DNA from: DASVCN01 sp040905665
Lineage (GTDB): Bacteria > Deinococcota > Deinococci > Deinococcales > Trueperaceae
Direction: 5' to 3'
DNA length: 64,000 nucleotides
NCBI GenBank assembly: GCA_040905665.1
Contig: JBBDRD010000025.1
Location: 52,227-116,226, forward strand
The stretch's first letter is position 1. The number at the start of each line of letters is the position of its first letter. The translations under genes were made by a program, and so were the position numbers. This document shows, piece after piece, positions 8,437 through 17,456 of this stretch. The notes below the pieces were generated by a model. That model ran no database searches. It was given only the letters and a program-made list of their open reading frames with translations, and was not told the origin of the DNA.

Positions 8437-9405
8437 TCAGATGTCGCGTTTGCGTTTCAACCAGCCAAACAGACCGCCCGAGGAGCGCTTTTCGCCTTGC
8501 TCGTTGTCGGCGCCTTCGGGGCTGGAGGGTTTGGCCTTGCGACTGGCACGGCCGGTTAACTCCGGCGCGGGGGCCTGCGGTTCACCCAACCCGGCTGCCT
8601 CCATGAACGCCTGCCGGAACTCCTTTACGGTCCGGTAGCGGCGAGTCGCGTCTCGCGCCATGGCGGTTCCGATAACCTTTGCCGCACCACGAGAGAGGTC
8701 CTCTCGCAGGTGGGCCAGGGCCTTGGGAAAAGCCGTGAGGTGAGCCATCATGAGGTCCTCGTACGAGCCGCCTACGAATGGGCGGACACCGGCCATTACT
8801 TCGTAAGCCAGGATTCCCAGGCTGTAGATGTCACTCTGCACGGTAGGCGCATTGCCCTCGAATATCTCCGGCGCCATATAAAAGGCGGTGCCCACGCGCT
8901 CCCAGTTGTCGTCGCCGATATGCATCCCGGTACCAAAATCACCGAGCTTGGCGGATCCTTCGCCGGTAAGGAAGACGTTCGCCGGCTTCACGTCGCGGTG
9001 CAGCACCTGACGGGCGTGGCTGTGCTCGAGCCCGCGCGAGACGTCCACGATAAGCTGTTGCGCCTTTGATAGCGCTACTTTCTGCTCGTTCAACAGGAGG
9101 TCGTCCAGTGTGCCGCCAATACAGTATTCGAGGACGAGGAAAGCGCCATTGCCGGTAGGGGCGCCCTCGTATCCGGCGACTACGTTGGCATGGCGCAAGC
9201 CCAGGGTTATCTGCACCTCGTTCTCGAACATTCGCCTCAATACCGGTTGCGCAGCCAACTCCTCGCGCGGGAGCTTAAGCGCTACCTTGCCCCTGGTGTC
9301 GTGCTGCGCGAGGAAGACATGAGCGGTTTGCCCCGAGCCAAGCTCGGCGAGTACCGAGTAACCGGGCGGAACATGGGTAGGCGCTCTACTGGCCATGGTC
9401 AGCAT
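8437..9405 (-). CDS. Hanks-type serine/threonine protein kinase, soluble
   Basis: 322 residues with a complete eukaryotic-like kinase domain: glycine loop LGSGQTAHVF, Lys in VALKLPRE, catalytic loop HRDVKPANVF, the DFG motif, MAPE, and SDIYSLGILAYEVMAG. The C-terminal 60 residues are a low-complexity, basic tail ending GLFGWLKRKRDI. There is no membrane helix or sensor domain, unlike PASTA-type kinases, so it is probably cytoplasmic or peripheral through the basic tail. Targets are unknown. An ATG three codons downstream is an equally good start. Confidence 0.92.
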   Translation of the reverse strand: MLTMASRAPTHVPPGYSVLAELGSGQTAHVFLAQHDTRGKVALKLPREELAAQPVLRRMFENEVQITLGLRHANVVAGYEGAPTGNGAFLVLEYCIGGTLDDLLLNEQKVALSKAQQLIVDVSRGLEHSHARQVLHRDVKPANVFLTGEGSAKLGDFGTGMHIGDDNWERVGTAFYMAPEIFEGNAPTVQSDIYSLGILAYEVMAGVRPFVGGSYEDLMMAHLTAFPKALAHLREDLSRGAAKVIGTAMARDATRRYRTVKEFRQAFMEAAGLGEPQAPAPELTGRASRKAKPSSPEGADNEQGEKRSSGGLFGWLKRKRDI

Positions 9406-9443
9406 CCGCTTGGAACGAGGTGCGGGGGACGCGAGAAGGCAAG

Positions 9444-10118
9444 CTAAAGCTCTACCGTTTCACCCGGCTCCAGCGGCAAACACTCACCGGCGTTGGCCGC
9501 CGCAACAGCTATCTGGAACTCGACCGGATCCTGCTTGATCATCTCGAAGGTGTTGTAGTGAATGGGCACGACGCGCCGAGCATTTAGCAGCTTCGCCGCT
9601 TCGACTGCCTCCTCGGGCCCCATCGTGAAGTTCGCTCCGATAGGCAAGAAAGCCAGATCGAGCCCCAGCGCGCCGATGATGCGCATGTCTCCGAATAAGC
9701 CGGTGTCTCCGGCGTGGTAGATACGCTTCCCCTCCACCTCGAGCACGATTCCGGTGGGCATACCGCCGTAGCGGCCATCGTCGAAAGAGCTGGAATGCCA
9801 GGCCGGCGTTAGCCTGAGTCGGCCGAAGGGGAAGGGGTACCAGCCGCCGATGTTCATTCCGTGTGTCCTGAGGCCGATGTCCGCCAACTGCCGGCATATC
9901 TCCACCGTTGCCACGATTGTGGCGCCGGTGCGCTTGGCGATCGCTTCGGCATCTCCGACGTGGTCACCGTGGGCGTGCGTGATGAACACGTAGTCCGGCG
10001 ACAGCTCATCGGCCGTGACGGGCGCCAACGGATTTCCCGTGATATACGGATCGATCAGCAACTTGTGGTCGGCAGTCTCGACAAGGACCGCAGAGTGTCC
10101 GAGATAGGTGAGCTTCAA
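9444..10118 (-). CDS. UPF0173 metallo-beta-lactamase-fold hydrolase
   Basis: A 224-residue MBL-fold protein with the metal motif THAHGDHVGD, a downstream HAGDTGLFGD and the late HYNTF. The N-terminus MKLTYLGHSAVLVE-like is characteristic of UPF0173. The chosen start is TTG at 10118, preceded by the strong Shine-Dalgarno AGGGAGGT; the open frame extends upstream, but without a family-like sequence. The substrate of the family is not established. Confidence 0.9.
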   Translation of the reverse strand: MKLTYLGHSAVLVETADHKLLIDPYITGNPLAPVTADELSPDYVFITHAHGDHVGDAEAIAKRTGATIVATVEICRQLADIGLRTHGMNIGGWYPFPFGRLRLTPAWHSSSFDDGRYGGMPTGIVLEVEGKRIYHAGDTGLFGDMRIIGALGLDLAFLPIGANFTMGPEEAVEAAKLLNARRVVPIHYNTFEMIKQDPVEFQIAVAAANAGECLPLEPGETVEL

Positions 10119-10192
10119 CGCTACCTCCCTGGAATGACGTCTGGTAAGCGGTTGTAGCCTACCACGGAGGGGCCGCCGGGCCCCGTGGACGA

Positions 10193-10555
10193 TCAGGCCA
10201 GCTCGGCCGAGCGAGCGATAACCAGCCACAGGTAGTAGAGAACGGCCAGGCCGATCGGCGCGGCGGCTAGTCCGAGAGCAGGAAGGTCGAGGCGCGCGAG
10301 GTAGAGCAGCCAGGCCGCCAAGCTGAGCATCACGACGACGGGAAAGGACCAGAAGAGCACGAGCGCAAAGCCATCGAGGCCTAACAGGTTGATCTGCCCA
10401 CCATTGCCCGACCATAGGTGTACCGCGCCAATAAGCCAGAAGAAGAGGATCCCGAAGGAGCCGATGTTGGATAGCAGGAGTCCGAAGAAACCGAGCACCC
10501 GGTTCCCGTCGCGCTCCACTTCATTGTCGTATGTACGGCTATGGACGGTGGTCAT
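10193..10555 (-). CDS. Hypothetical membrane protein, three helices
   Basis: A 120-residue protein with a short charged N-terminus (residues 1-18) and three hydrophobic segments at about 20-47, 62-88 and 92-115. No family was recognised. It lies 75 bp upstream of the UPF0173 gene on the same strand and may be co-transcribed with it. Confidence 0.7.
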   Translation of the reverse strand: MTTVHSRTYDNEVERDGNRVLGFFGLLLSNIGSFGILFFWLIGAVHLWSGNGGQINLLGLDGFALVLFWSFPVVVMLSLAAWLLYLARLDLPALGLAAAPIGLAVLYYLWLVIARSAELA

Positions 10556-10781
10556 GGCACTCCTCAGTCGTGCGATTCAAGTTGCCTCTCGGCCCTCTAC
10601 ACCCTATGTTTTATCGCGCCACGGGCGTCCTCGCCAAGTCTTCTGGGCCAAGTCCTCCTGGGCGATGGCCGAGCCGCCATGGGCAGCTTGCATGGGACAC
10701 GGGAAGGCGTTTCGGGCAACATTACGCGCAGGAACGGGAAGGGGACGAATCGCGCCAACTGCCCCTCTAGCTGTCTAGGTG

Positions 10782-11498
10782 TCAATCACCAGCCAGCAGG
10801 GCGAGCGTCTCACCCCTCACTCGCTTCCAGCCTCGATACGCCGCGCGGCGGCCCGAGTCCCACAGCTTATAGGTGTAGGCGGCGACCGGATGGGTCCAGG
10901 TGCCCGTTACCACCCCGGCCCGCAAGGCCTCCAGAAGCGCCTCTGGGTCGTCGATGTGACGATCGGGTGACTCGACCCAAGCCGTGCCGAGTGCCGAAAC
11001 GATGTGAGCATCGGTACCCGCGGATGCCGGCAGATCGCGCTCGGCCGCCCAAACCGAGGCCTGCGAGTTGCGGTTCGGGTGCGACACGCGCGAATTGAAA
11101 ACCTCAACGATGTCGATATCGTCAGCTATTCGCTCGCGCGCCGAGGGGGACAGCCGGTGTGCCTTTAGCGGGTCGAAGCCGTGGGGCAGCAACACCAATC
11201 CACCCTGGTCGCGAATTTGGGTCACCACCTCCTCGGGCCGTAGCCCGGCAGGGATTTTCTCCTCCAGGAAGAGTCCGATTATCTCGCCTTCGCTGCTGGT
11301 GACCTCTTCGCCCACGATTATCTTGGGATCGCCCGGCGCCGTCGCGGTGGCGCGGAGCTCGAGCGCCCCCCAGATCTCATTATGATCGGTCACCGCCTGG
11401 ACGGCGATGCTCTGCTGTCGACAACGACTCAAAACGCTCTCGAAACGCGATGAGCAGTCGTGCGAAGCCTCGGTGTGACAGTGCAAATCGATCCTCAT
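10782..11498 (-). CDS. PHP-domain phosphoesterase
   Basis: 238 residues beginning MRIDLHCHTEASHDCS, the HxH motif of the PHP metal site, with further ligands in VTDHNEIWG, PHGFDPLK and GTDAHIVSALG. This is the TrpH/YciV-like stand-alone PHP plan; relatives hydrolyse 3'-5' phosphoadenosine phosphates or act as RNA 5'-exonucleases. The product-level function is undecided. It is divergent from uvrA, separated by an intergenic region holding two repeat arrays. Confidence 0.88.
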   Translation of the reverse strand: MRIDLHCHTEASHDCSSRFESVLSRCRQQSIAVQAVTDHNEIWGALELRATATAPGDPKIIVGEEVTSSEGEIIGLFLEEKIPAGLRPEEVVTQIRDQGGLVLLPHGFDPLKAHRLSPSARERIADDIDIVEVFNSRVSHPNRNSQASVWAAERDLPASAGTDAHIVSALGTAWVESPDRHIDDPEALLEALRAGVVTGTWTHPVAAYTYKLWDSGRRAAYRGWKRVRGETLALLAGD

Positions 11499-11599
11499 GT
11501 ATCAACTCGAGTGTAGGCCGGCGGCATCGCGGGTCACCATGTCACAGGGTCCAGTCTTCCGTGAGTGTCTTCCGTGAGCGCGCGCCGGCACGTGACATG

Positions 11600-11641
11600 T
11601 TCACCACACCGATTTCACCACGCCGATTTCACCACGCCGAT
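11600..11641 (+). repeat. 14-bp tandem repeat, three copies, upstream of uvrA
   Basis: Three head-to-tail copies of TTCACCACGCCGAT at 11600, 11614 and 11628; the first has one substitution. The array lies about 35 bp upstream of the candidate uvrA -10 element and shares the CCGATTTC core with the second array downstream. Confidence 0.9.
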
Positions 11642-11674
11642 TGACGCCCTGAACGCCCGCCATCCCAAAGCTCC

Positions 11675-11683
11675 TGATATACT
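11675..11683 (+). promoter_or_regulatory. Candidate extended -10 promoter of uvrA
   Basis: TGATATACT is a TGn-TATACT extended -10 element with no clear -35. It predicts a start near 11690 and a leader of about 140 nt that includes the second 14-bp array. No LexA-type site was recognised. Confidence 0.4.
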
Positions 11684-11760
11684 CCTGTGTTTGGAGCGGG
11701 GCGAGCTGGGGCGCTTTCATACACACTTTTTCACGACTCCATTTCGGCTGCCGAGTACCC

Positions 11761-11802
11761 GCCTACCGATTTCCGCCTACCGATTTCCGCCTACCGATTT
11801 CC
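11761..11802 (+). repeat. 14-bp tandem repeat, three perfect copies, in the uvrA leader
   Basis: Three perfect copies of GCCTACCGATTTCC at 11761, 11775 and 11789, followed by the partial copy GCCTA. The array ends 15 bp before the uvrA Shine-Dalgarno, so copy-number change would alter leader length. Confidence 0.92.
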
Positions 11803-11832
11803 GCCTATAGAGCGCGAAGGAGGCATTTACCG

Positions 11833-14709
11833 TTGCAGGACCTTGTCATTCGCGGCGCGCGCGAGCACAACCTCAAGGACATCACTCTCCAACTGCCGCG
11901 CAATAAGTTCATTGTCTTCACCGGCGTGTCGGGTTCAGGTAAATCCACGCTGGCATTCGACACCATTTATGCTGAGGGGCAGCGCCGTTACGTAGAAAGC
12001 CTGTCGGCCTACGCCCGTCAGTTCCTTGGCGTGATGGACAAGCCGGATGTCGACGGCATCGACGGCCTATCCCCGGCGATTTCGATCGATCAGAAGACCA
12101 CCTCTCACAATCCCCGGTCGACGGTAGGAACCGTTACCGAGATTCACGACTACCTTCGTCTGCTCTTCGCGCGTGCCGGAACACCACACTGCCCGGTATG
12201 CGAGCGGCCGATCCAACGGCAGTCGCCCAGCGAGATCGTCGAGCAGCTCCTCGCTCGCTTCGAGAATGCCCGCGCCATGGTCCTGGCGCCGGTGGTGCGT
12301 GGACGCAAGGGTGAGTACCGCAAGCTTTTCACCGACCTCAAGAAGGAGGGATTCGCGCGGATCCGCCTCGACGGGGATGTGCTCACTCTCGATGAGGCGC
12401 TGGCCGGCAACATAGAGCGCTATGAGAAGCACGACATCGATCTGGTCATCGACCGGGTGGTGCTCAAGGAGGACGACCGTTCTCGAATTGCCGAATCGGT
12501 CGAGCTGGCGCTCATCAAGGGTGATGGCCTAATGCGGGCATGGATGCCCGCCGACGGCCCTAATGCCGGCATCGACGAGCTCTTTAGCGAGAAGTTCGCT
12601 TGCCCCGAGCACGGCACGTTCCTGGAGGAGCTCGAGCCCCGGGTGTTCTCATTCAACTCGCCATACGGCGCCTGCCCCCGCTGCAGCGGCCTCGGTTATC
12701 TGCAGCAGTTCGACCCCAATCTGATCGTGCCGGACAATTCGCTCTCCATCGCCGAGGGCGCAATCGCGCCTTGGAGCGGTGGACGCAGCGACGGTAACAA
12801 GGTCTTCTATTGGGACAGGCTCAAGGCGCTGGCGGAGGCTTTTGAGTTCGATCTATCAACCCCCTGGCGAGAGCTGCCCGAAGCGGTGCAGCACTCTATT
12901 CTCGATGGCAGCAGCGAACCGGTCGACGTGGTGTACAAGCGCGGCGGCCGCGAAACGATGCGCTTCAAGGCGGAGTTCGAGGGCGTCATCGCCAATCTCG
13001 ACCGCAGGCTCAAGGAGGCCGCCAGCGAGTACGCACGAGAGCGGCTCGAGGAGTTCATGTCGCTGGTGGCCTGCCCTCACTGTCATGGCAGCCGCTACAA
13101 GCCCGAGGTGTTGGCGGTACGGGTGGGTACACACAACATCGCACAGCTCTCGGGGATGACCGTCCTCGACGCTAGAGCGTTCTTCGGCAGCCTGGACCTT
13201 CCCGGCCCCGCCGGGGCGATTGCCCGGCCCATACTCCGTGAAGTCAACAACCGCTTGGGCTTCCTCGAGGACGTGGGACTCGACTATCTCTCGCTCGACC
13301 GGAGCGCCAACACGCTTTCGGGCGGAGAGGCGCAACGAATCCGCCTTGCGACCCAGGTCGGGTCGGGCCTCACAGGAGTCCTCTACGTCCTGGACGAACC
13401 GTCGATCGGCCTGCATCCGCGTGACAACGCTCGATTGCTTCGCACACTCCTGAGCCTTCGCGATCTTGGCAATACCCTCATCGTTGTCGAGCACGACGAG
13501 GACACAATGCGGGCCTCGGACTACATCGTCGACCTTGGCCCGGGCGCAGGTATTCATGGCGGCGAAGTTGTGGCGGCAGGCACTCCGGCCGAACTCACCC
13601 GCCACCCCACCTCACTCACCGCCTCCTATTTGCGCGGCGACCGCAAAATCCCGGTGCCCGACAGGCGTCGAGAAGGCAACGGCAAGAAGTTGAAGATCGT
13701 GAAGGCGCGCGAGCACAATCTGCGTGACATCGACGTCGAAATCCCGCTGGGAACGATGACCTGCATTACCGGCCCCTCCGGTTCGGGTAAGTCGACGCTG
13801 GTACACCGAATACTGCACGCCAGCCTTGCCAAGCAGCTCTACCGCGCGAAGGCGCAGCCTGGCGCTCACGAGCGGATCCTGGGCAACGAACACATCGACA
13901 AGGTCATCGAGATCGATCAGAGCCCGATCGGCCGCACCCCACGCTCGAACCCTGCCACCTACACCGGGATATTCACCGACATTCGCGATCTGTTCGCCCG
14001 CGCTCCCGAGTCACGAAAGCGCGGTTACAAGCCGGGACGCTTCTCCTTCAACGTCAAGGGCGGTCGTTGCGAGGCTTGCAAGGGCGACGGCACGGTGAAG
14101 GTGGAGATGTACTTCCTGCCGGACGTCTATGTCCCCTGTGAAGTGTGCAAGGGCGCCCGCTACAACCGGGAGACGCTCGAAGTAAAGATCCGTGGCAAGT
14201 CGATCTCCGACGTGCTAGCCATGACGGTCGACGAAGGGCTGGTGTTCTTCGAGAACATTCCCAACGTAGCTCGCAAGCTACAGCTCATGAAGGATGTCGG
14301 CCTCTCCTACATCAAGATCGGCCAGCCGTCCCCCACCCTTTCCGGCGGTGAGGCGCAGCGTGTGAAGCTGGCCTCCGAGTTGGGACGGCGTTCCACGGGC
14401 AAGACGCTATACATTCTCGACGAGCCGACTACCGGCCTGCATTTCGACGATACTCGCAAACTCTTGGACGTCCTCCACCGGCTGGTCGAGGGCGGAAACA
14501 CGCTGGCGGTCATCGAGCACAATATCGACGTGATCAAGACTGCCGACTGGGTCGTCGATCTGGGACCCGACGGAGGCGCCCGTGGGGGCCTGGTAGTTGC
14601 CGAGGGGACGCCGGAGAGCGTCGCCGAGGATCACGATTCGCCCACCGGTCATTTCTTGCGCCAAGTGCCGGAGATAGCGGAACGAATCCGGGTAAGAGAT
14701 GTCGCCTGA
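11833..14709 (+). CDS. uvrA: Excinuclease ABC subunit A
   Basis: A 958-residue damage-recognition ATPase of nucleotide excision repair. Both Walker A motifs are visible (GVSGSGKST and GPSGSGKST), as are two signature motifs (TLSGGEAQRIRLA and TLSGGEAQRVKLA), two Walker B motifs (YVLDEPSIGLH, YILDEPTTGLH), and CxxC zinc modules including CPHCHGSRY and CEACKGDGT with CEVCKGARY. The start is TTG, nine bases after AAGGAGG. Length is normal. It is an important repair gene in radiation-resistant relatives. Confidence 0.98.
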   Translation: MQDLVIRGAREHNLKDITLQLPRNKFIVFTGVSGSGKSTLAFDTIYAEGQRRYVESLSAYARQFLGVMDKPDVDGIDGLSPAISIDQKTTSHNPRSTVGTVTEIHDYLRLLFARAGTPHCPVCERPIQRQSPSEIVEQLLARFENARAMVLAPVVRGRKGEYRKLFTDLKKEGFARIRLDGDVLTLDEALAGNIERYEKHDIDLVIDRVVLKEDDRSRIAESVELALIKGDGLMRAWMPADGPNAGIDELFSEKFACPEHGTFLEELEPRVFSFNSPYGACPRCSGLGYLQQFDPNLIVPDNSLSIAEGAIAPWSGGRSDGNKVFYWDRLKALAEAFEFDLSTPWRELPEAVQHSILDGSSEPVDVVYKRGGRETMRFKAEFEGVIANLDRRLKEAASEYARERLEEFMSLVACPHCHGSRYKPEVLAVRVGTHNIAQLSGMTVLDARAFFGSLDLPGPAGAIARPILREVNNRLGFLEDVGLDYLSLDRSANTLSGGEAQRIRLATQVGSGLTGVLYVLDEPSIGLHPRDNARLLRTLLSLRDLGNTLIVVEHDEDTMRASDYIVDLGPGAGIHGGEVVAAGTPAELTRHPTSLTASYLRGDRKIPVPDRRREGNGKKLKIVKAREHNLRDIDVEIPLGTMTCITGPSGSGKSTLVHRILHASLAKQLYRAKAQPGAHERILGNEHIDKVIEIDQSPIGRTPRSNPATYTGIFTDIRDLFARAPESRKRGYKPGRFSFNVKGGRCEACKGDGTVKVEMYFLPDVYVPCEVCKGARYNRETLEVKIRGKSISDVLAMTVDEGLVFFENIPNVARKLQLMKDVGLSYIKIGQPSPTLSGGEAQRVKLASELGRRSTGKTLYILDEPTTGLHFDDTRKLLDVLHRLVEGGNTLAVIEHNIDVIKTADWVVDLGPDGGARGGLVVAEGTPESVAEDHDSPTGHFLRQVPEIAERIRVRDVA

Positions 14710-14743
14710 CGCACCTGCCCACGCCGTCGGTTAGGATGCCCCA

Positions 14744-15244
14744 ATGACCCGGACCGCGCCGGCCACCCAGCGCCTTGTAATCGGCGCTTTTCTGTTCCTC
14801 GCGGCGGTCGCCTGTGCAGTGGCGCCCCTGCCGTTGGCCTTTCGCAGCTCTGGCGTGCTTCTCTTCGCCTACCTGGCGTTTTCCGTTGGCGGGCCGGCGG
14901 CCGCCCACGTCACCGCTCTGCTGGCGCCGCCCGTCGGACTCATAAGCGGCGACGGAGAGTGGTTGGTGATGCTGCCCATCATCCTCGCCTCCAATCTCCT
15001 GGCGATGATCGGGCTGGAGTTCGCCTGGCGTTACCCGGCGCTGCTGGTCTCGCCGCTACTGCAGGCCATACCGCAGTTGTTCGTCGTCAACGCAAGCACG
15101 CAGGAGCTATTCGCGGTGGATCTGCCCTGGGGCCCTCGCGCCACGGTATGGATCGCACTGCATGCCCTAACGGCCTTGGCGGGGGTACTGGTGGTCGTCT
15201 TCCTCGACCGCCGCCGCGAGCGGGAAACAGCCCGGGCCCAATAA
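14744..15244 (+). CDS. Hypothetical membrane protein
   Basis: A 166-residue protein with about five hydrophobic helices, starting shortly after uvrA and followed closely by the YihY-family gene on the same strand. No family was recognised. The C-terminus is short, charged and probably cytoplasmic. Confidence 0.65.
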   Translation: MTRTAPATQRLVIGAFLFLAAVACAVAPLPLAFRSSGVLLFAYLAFSVGGPAAAHVTALLAPPVGLISGDGEWLVMLPIILASNLLAMIGLEFAWRYPALLVSPLLQAIPQLFVVNASTQELFAVDLPWGPRATVWIALHALTALAGVLVVVFLDRRRERETARAQ

Positions 15245-15281
15245 ACGTGCCACTGAACGCGCCAATTATCACTCCTAAACC

Positions 15282-16208
15282 ATGATCTCACTCCGCGAAC
15301 TCCGCCACACACAGCTGTGGGAGTTCGCGGTTCGGCTGATACGCCGCTTTCGCGCCTCATACCTAACGATGCTGGCGGCGGCCCTGGCCTACTACGCCGC
15401 CTTCTCACTGGGTCCGCTCCTGCTCCTGTTGGGGGGCTGGCTGGGCGTGATCCTGCAGACGCGGCCCGACCTCGCCGGCCGCTACCGTATGGTGCTGGCG
15501 GACCTGGTGACCCAGCTCATGCCACTCCAGGAAAATAGCGCCGACCTCGTCGCCCGAAATTTCGAAACGATCGTCGCCCAACTCTCACAGGGCGCTCTCT
15601 TGCGCAGCATTCTCTCGCTGCTGGTACTTGTGTGGGCCGCCAGCGGGTTTTTCACCTCACTGCAGCTGGCCCTCGAAGTGATCTTCGAAGTACGCGAAAC
15701 TCGTAGTTTCCTGCGCAGACGGCTGGTGGCGCTGCTGCTCGTCATCGCCGTGGCGCTCGTCATCGGGGTGGAGGTCGTGGGTGGAGCTCTCCTCTCCTCG
15801 CTGGCGCAGGTATCGGAACTGGTGGCTGCTCGGCTACAGGTTCCCGACCTCGAAGTCCCGGCGTTGGTGCCCCTCTGGTTCAATCAGGCATCGGCGGTCG
15901 TGCTCCGCCTCGCGTTGGCTGCTCTCGCCTTCACGCTCGCCTTTCGTTTCCTGCCCAGGAGGGCGAGTTCCTGGACCGGCGCCCTCATTGGCGGAGCGTT
16001 CAGTTCGGTTACCATCGCTGTGACCCGCGCGCTGCTCGTCCTAACGTTCGACACCGACCGCTTCAATGTCATCTACGGCGTTATCACCAGCGTCGTAGTA
16101 ACCCTGCTGTGGCTCTACCTGGCGTTACTGATGTTCCTGGTAGGCGCCCTCCTCACAGCCGAGATATCCGCCTGGCGCCGGGAGCACTCGGGGGAGGGGA
16201 CGACGTAG
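15282..16208 (+). CDS. YihY/BrkB-family inner-membrane protein
   Basis: 308 residues with about six membrane helices. The N-terminal SYLTMLAAALAYYAAFSLGP and the later YGVITSVVVTLLWLYLALLM are the YihY/UPF0761 signatures. The family was once annotated as ribonuclease BN in error; its transport or envelope role is not settled. It is codirectional with the acyltransferase downstream, spaced 28 bp. Confidence 0.88.
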   Translation: MISLRELRHTQLWEFAVRLIRRFRASYLTMLAAALAYYAAFSLGPLLLLLGGWLGVILQTRPDLAGRYRMVLADLVTQLMPLQENSADLVARNFETIVAQLSQGALLRSILSLLVLVWAASGFFTSLQLALEVIFEVRETRSFLRRRLVALLLVIAVALVIGVEVVGGALLSSLAQVSELVAARLQVPDLEVPALVPLWFNQASAVVLRLALAALAFTLAFRFLPRRASSWTGALIGGAFSSVTIAVTRALLVLTFDTDRFNVIYGVITSVVVTLLWLYLALLMFLVGALLTAEISAWRREHSGEGTT

Positions 16209-16236
16209 GGCGCCGACTCCGGTCTGGAAAAGTAGA

Positions 16237-16863
16237 ATGGCCGCCATGGAAACAATCACTCGTTTGATGCAGCGCGCCTGGTTCTTCTGGTTCGGTCGCA
16301 CTGTATTCCTGATCTTCGCCAAGCTCTTCTATGGCCTCGAGATCGAAGGTCGCGAGCTTGTGCCTCGGAATGGCGGCCTAGTGGTTGCGAGCAACCACTT
16401 CTCGATACTCGATCCACCGGTAATGGGCGTGGCGGTACCGCGAGAGATCAACTACATGGCGAAGAAGGAGCTTTTCGAGAACCGCTACATGCGCGCTCTC
16501 GCCCTGGGCCTGAGGTCCTTTCCGGTGGACCGCTCGCGCGGCGATCTAAGCGCAATCAAGTACTCTTTGAGGCGCCTGGAAGAGGGCGTGGCGATCGGTA
16601 TCTTCGCCCAGGGATCCCGAAACGCCGGCGATTTGGAAGCGCTCGACGGCGCCTCCTTTTTGGCCATCAAGGGCGGGGTCCCGCTCCAGCCGGCCGCCAT
16701 ATGGCGCGAGGGTAGGCGCTACCACGTTCGTTTTGGTCCGCCGATCATTCCCCAAGGCGGCAAGCGCGACGACGTTAAGGCGATGACCCGAGAACTTATG
16801 GAGCGGGTCAATCATCTGCTGCCTCCCGGCAGGGCGATGTTCGGAGGTTCCGGGCAACCCTAA
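16237..16863 (+). CDS. 1-acyl-sn-glycerol-3-phosphate acyltransferase, PlsC family
   Basis: A 208-residue acyltransferase with the catalytic NHFSILDPP box (NHx4D type) and downstream IFAQGSRNAG in place of the common FPEGTRS block. It transfers an acyl chain to lysophosphatidate in phospholipid synthesis. The N-terminal amphipathic segment would attach it to the membrane. A second ATG three codons in is an alternative start. The FAQGSR variant of the glycerophosphate-binding motif is unusual. Confidence 0.87.
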   Translation: MAAMETITRLMQRAWFFWFGRTVFLIFAKLFYGLEIEGRELVPRNGGLVVASNHFSILDPPVMGVAVPREINYMAKKELFENRYMRALALGLRSFPVDRSRGDLSAIKYSLRRLEEGVAIGIFAQGSRNAGDLEALDGASFLAIKGGVPLQPAAIWREGRRYHVRFGPPIIPQGGKRDDVKAMTRELMERVNHLLPPGRAMFGGSGQP

Positions 16864-17041
16864 GACGCCTCCTGACAATGCGACAGTGCGGCGCTCCCTT
16901 CGCCTCGTAGCCGTTGCAACTGGCTGACCGGCATGAGTCGATCGGACTGCGAGTGCCGGCTCCCGACGAATGAAATCCTTGCCCAGCGATCCCGGCCGTG
17001 ATAAAGTGTCGCCCAAGACACAATATAAGAAGGAGGCGGAG

Positions 17042-17335
17042 ATGGCGAAACAGCGGACCGTTTCGAAGGCCGAGCTGGTCGACATGGTGGCGGGTGAGAC
17101 GGGCATCCGGAAGAAGGACGTCAAGGAGGTCGTCGATAACGTGCTGGCCAAGATCAGCAGTCACCTCGACGACCAGTGCAAGATACAGCTCACCGGCTTC
17201 GGCACCTTCGAGGTTCGCGAACGCAGGGCGCGCAGCGGAGTGAAGCCCGGCACACGAAACAAGATCGAAATCCCCGCCAGCAAGTATCCCGCCTTCAAGC
17301 CGGGCAAGAGTCTCAAGGAGCGCATCCGCAGATAA
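17042..17335 (+). CDS. HU-family nucleoid DNA-binding protein
   Basis: 97 residues; the start was set at ATG 17042, six bases after AAGGAGG. It carries the HU/IHF helices, the TGFGTFEVRERRARSG signature and the flexible-arm sequence PGTRNKIEIPASKYPAFKPGK. The N-terminus lacks the long Lys/Ala-rich extension of D. radiodurans HU. It binds and bends DNA in the nucleoid. Confidence 0.95.
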   Translation: MAKQRTVSKAELVDMVAGETGIRKKDVKEVVDNVLAKISSHLDDQCKIQLTGFGTFEVRERRARSGVKPGTRNKIEIPASKYPAFKPGKSLKERIRR

Positions 17336-17456
17336 TCAGCTAGACGCGGTCGGCTTCTCGCCCTCCTCCCTCACGTCCGTGCCGGGCCACAGCCGGCAAA
17401 TGCGTCGTTGCCTGGCGTGGAGTTGTACTCTTGTCTGCTACTCTGCAGGCGGAATC

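Larger units (their letters stand above)
11499..11832. other. Intergenic region between the PHP gene and uvrA
   Basis: This 334-bp region holds two separate three-copy arrays of 14-bp repeats (11600-11641 and 11761-11802), an extended -10 promoter candidate for uvrA, and its Shine-Dalgarno AAGGAGG at 11818-11824. No gene of its own was seen. Confidence 0.7.

Noticed and set aside
10541..11098. 185-aa open frame on the plus strand over the PHP gene
   Set aside because: Arg/Pro-rich shadow opposite the PHP domain; no ribosome site.
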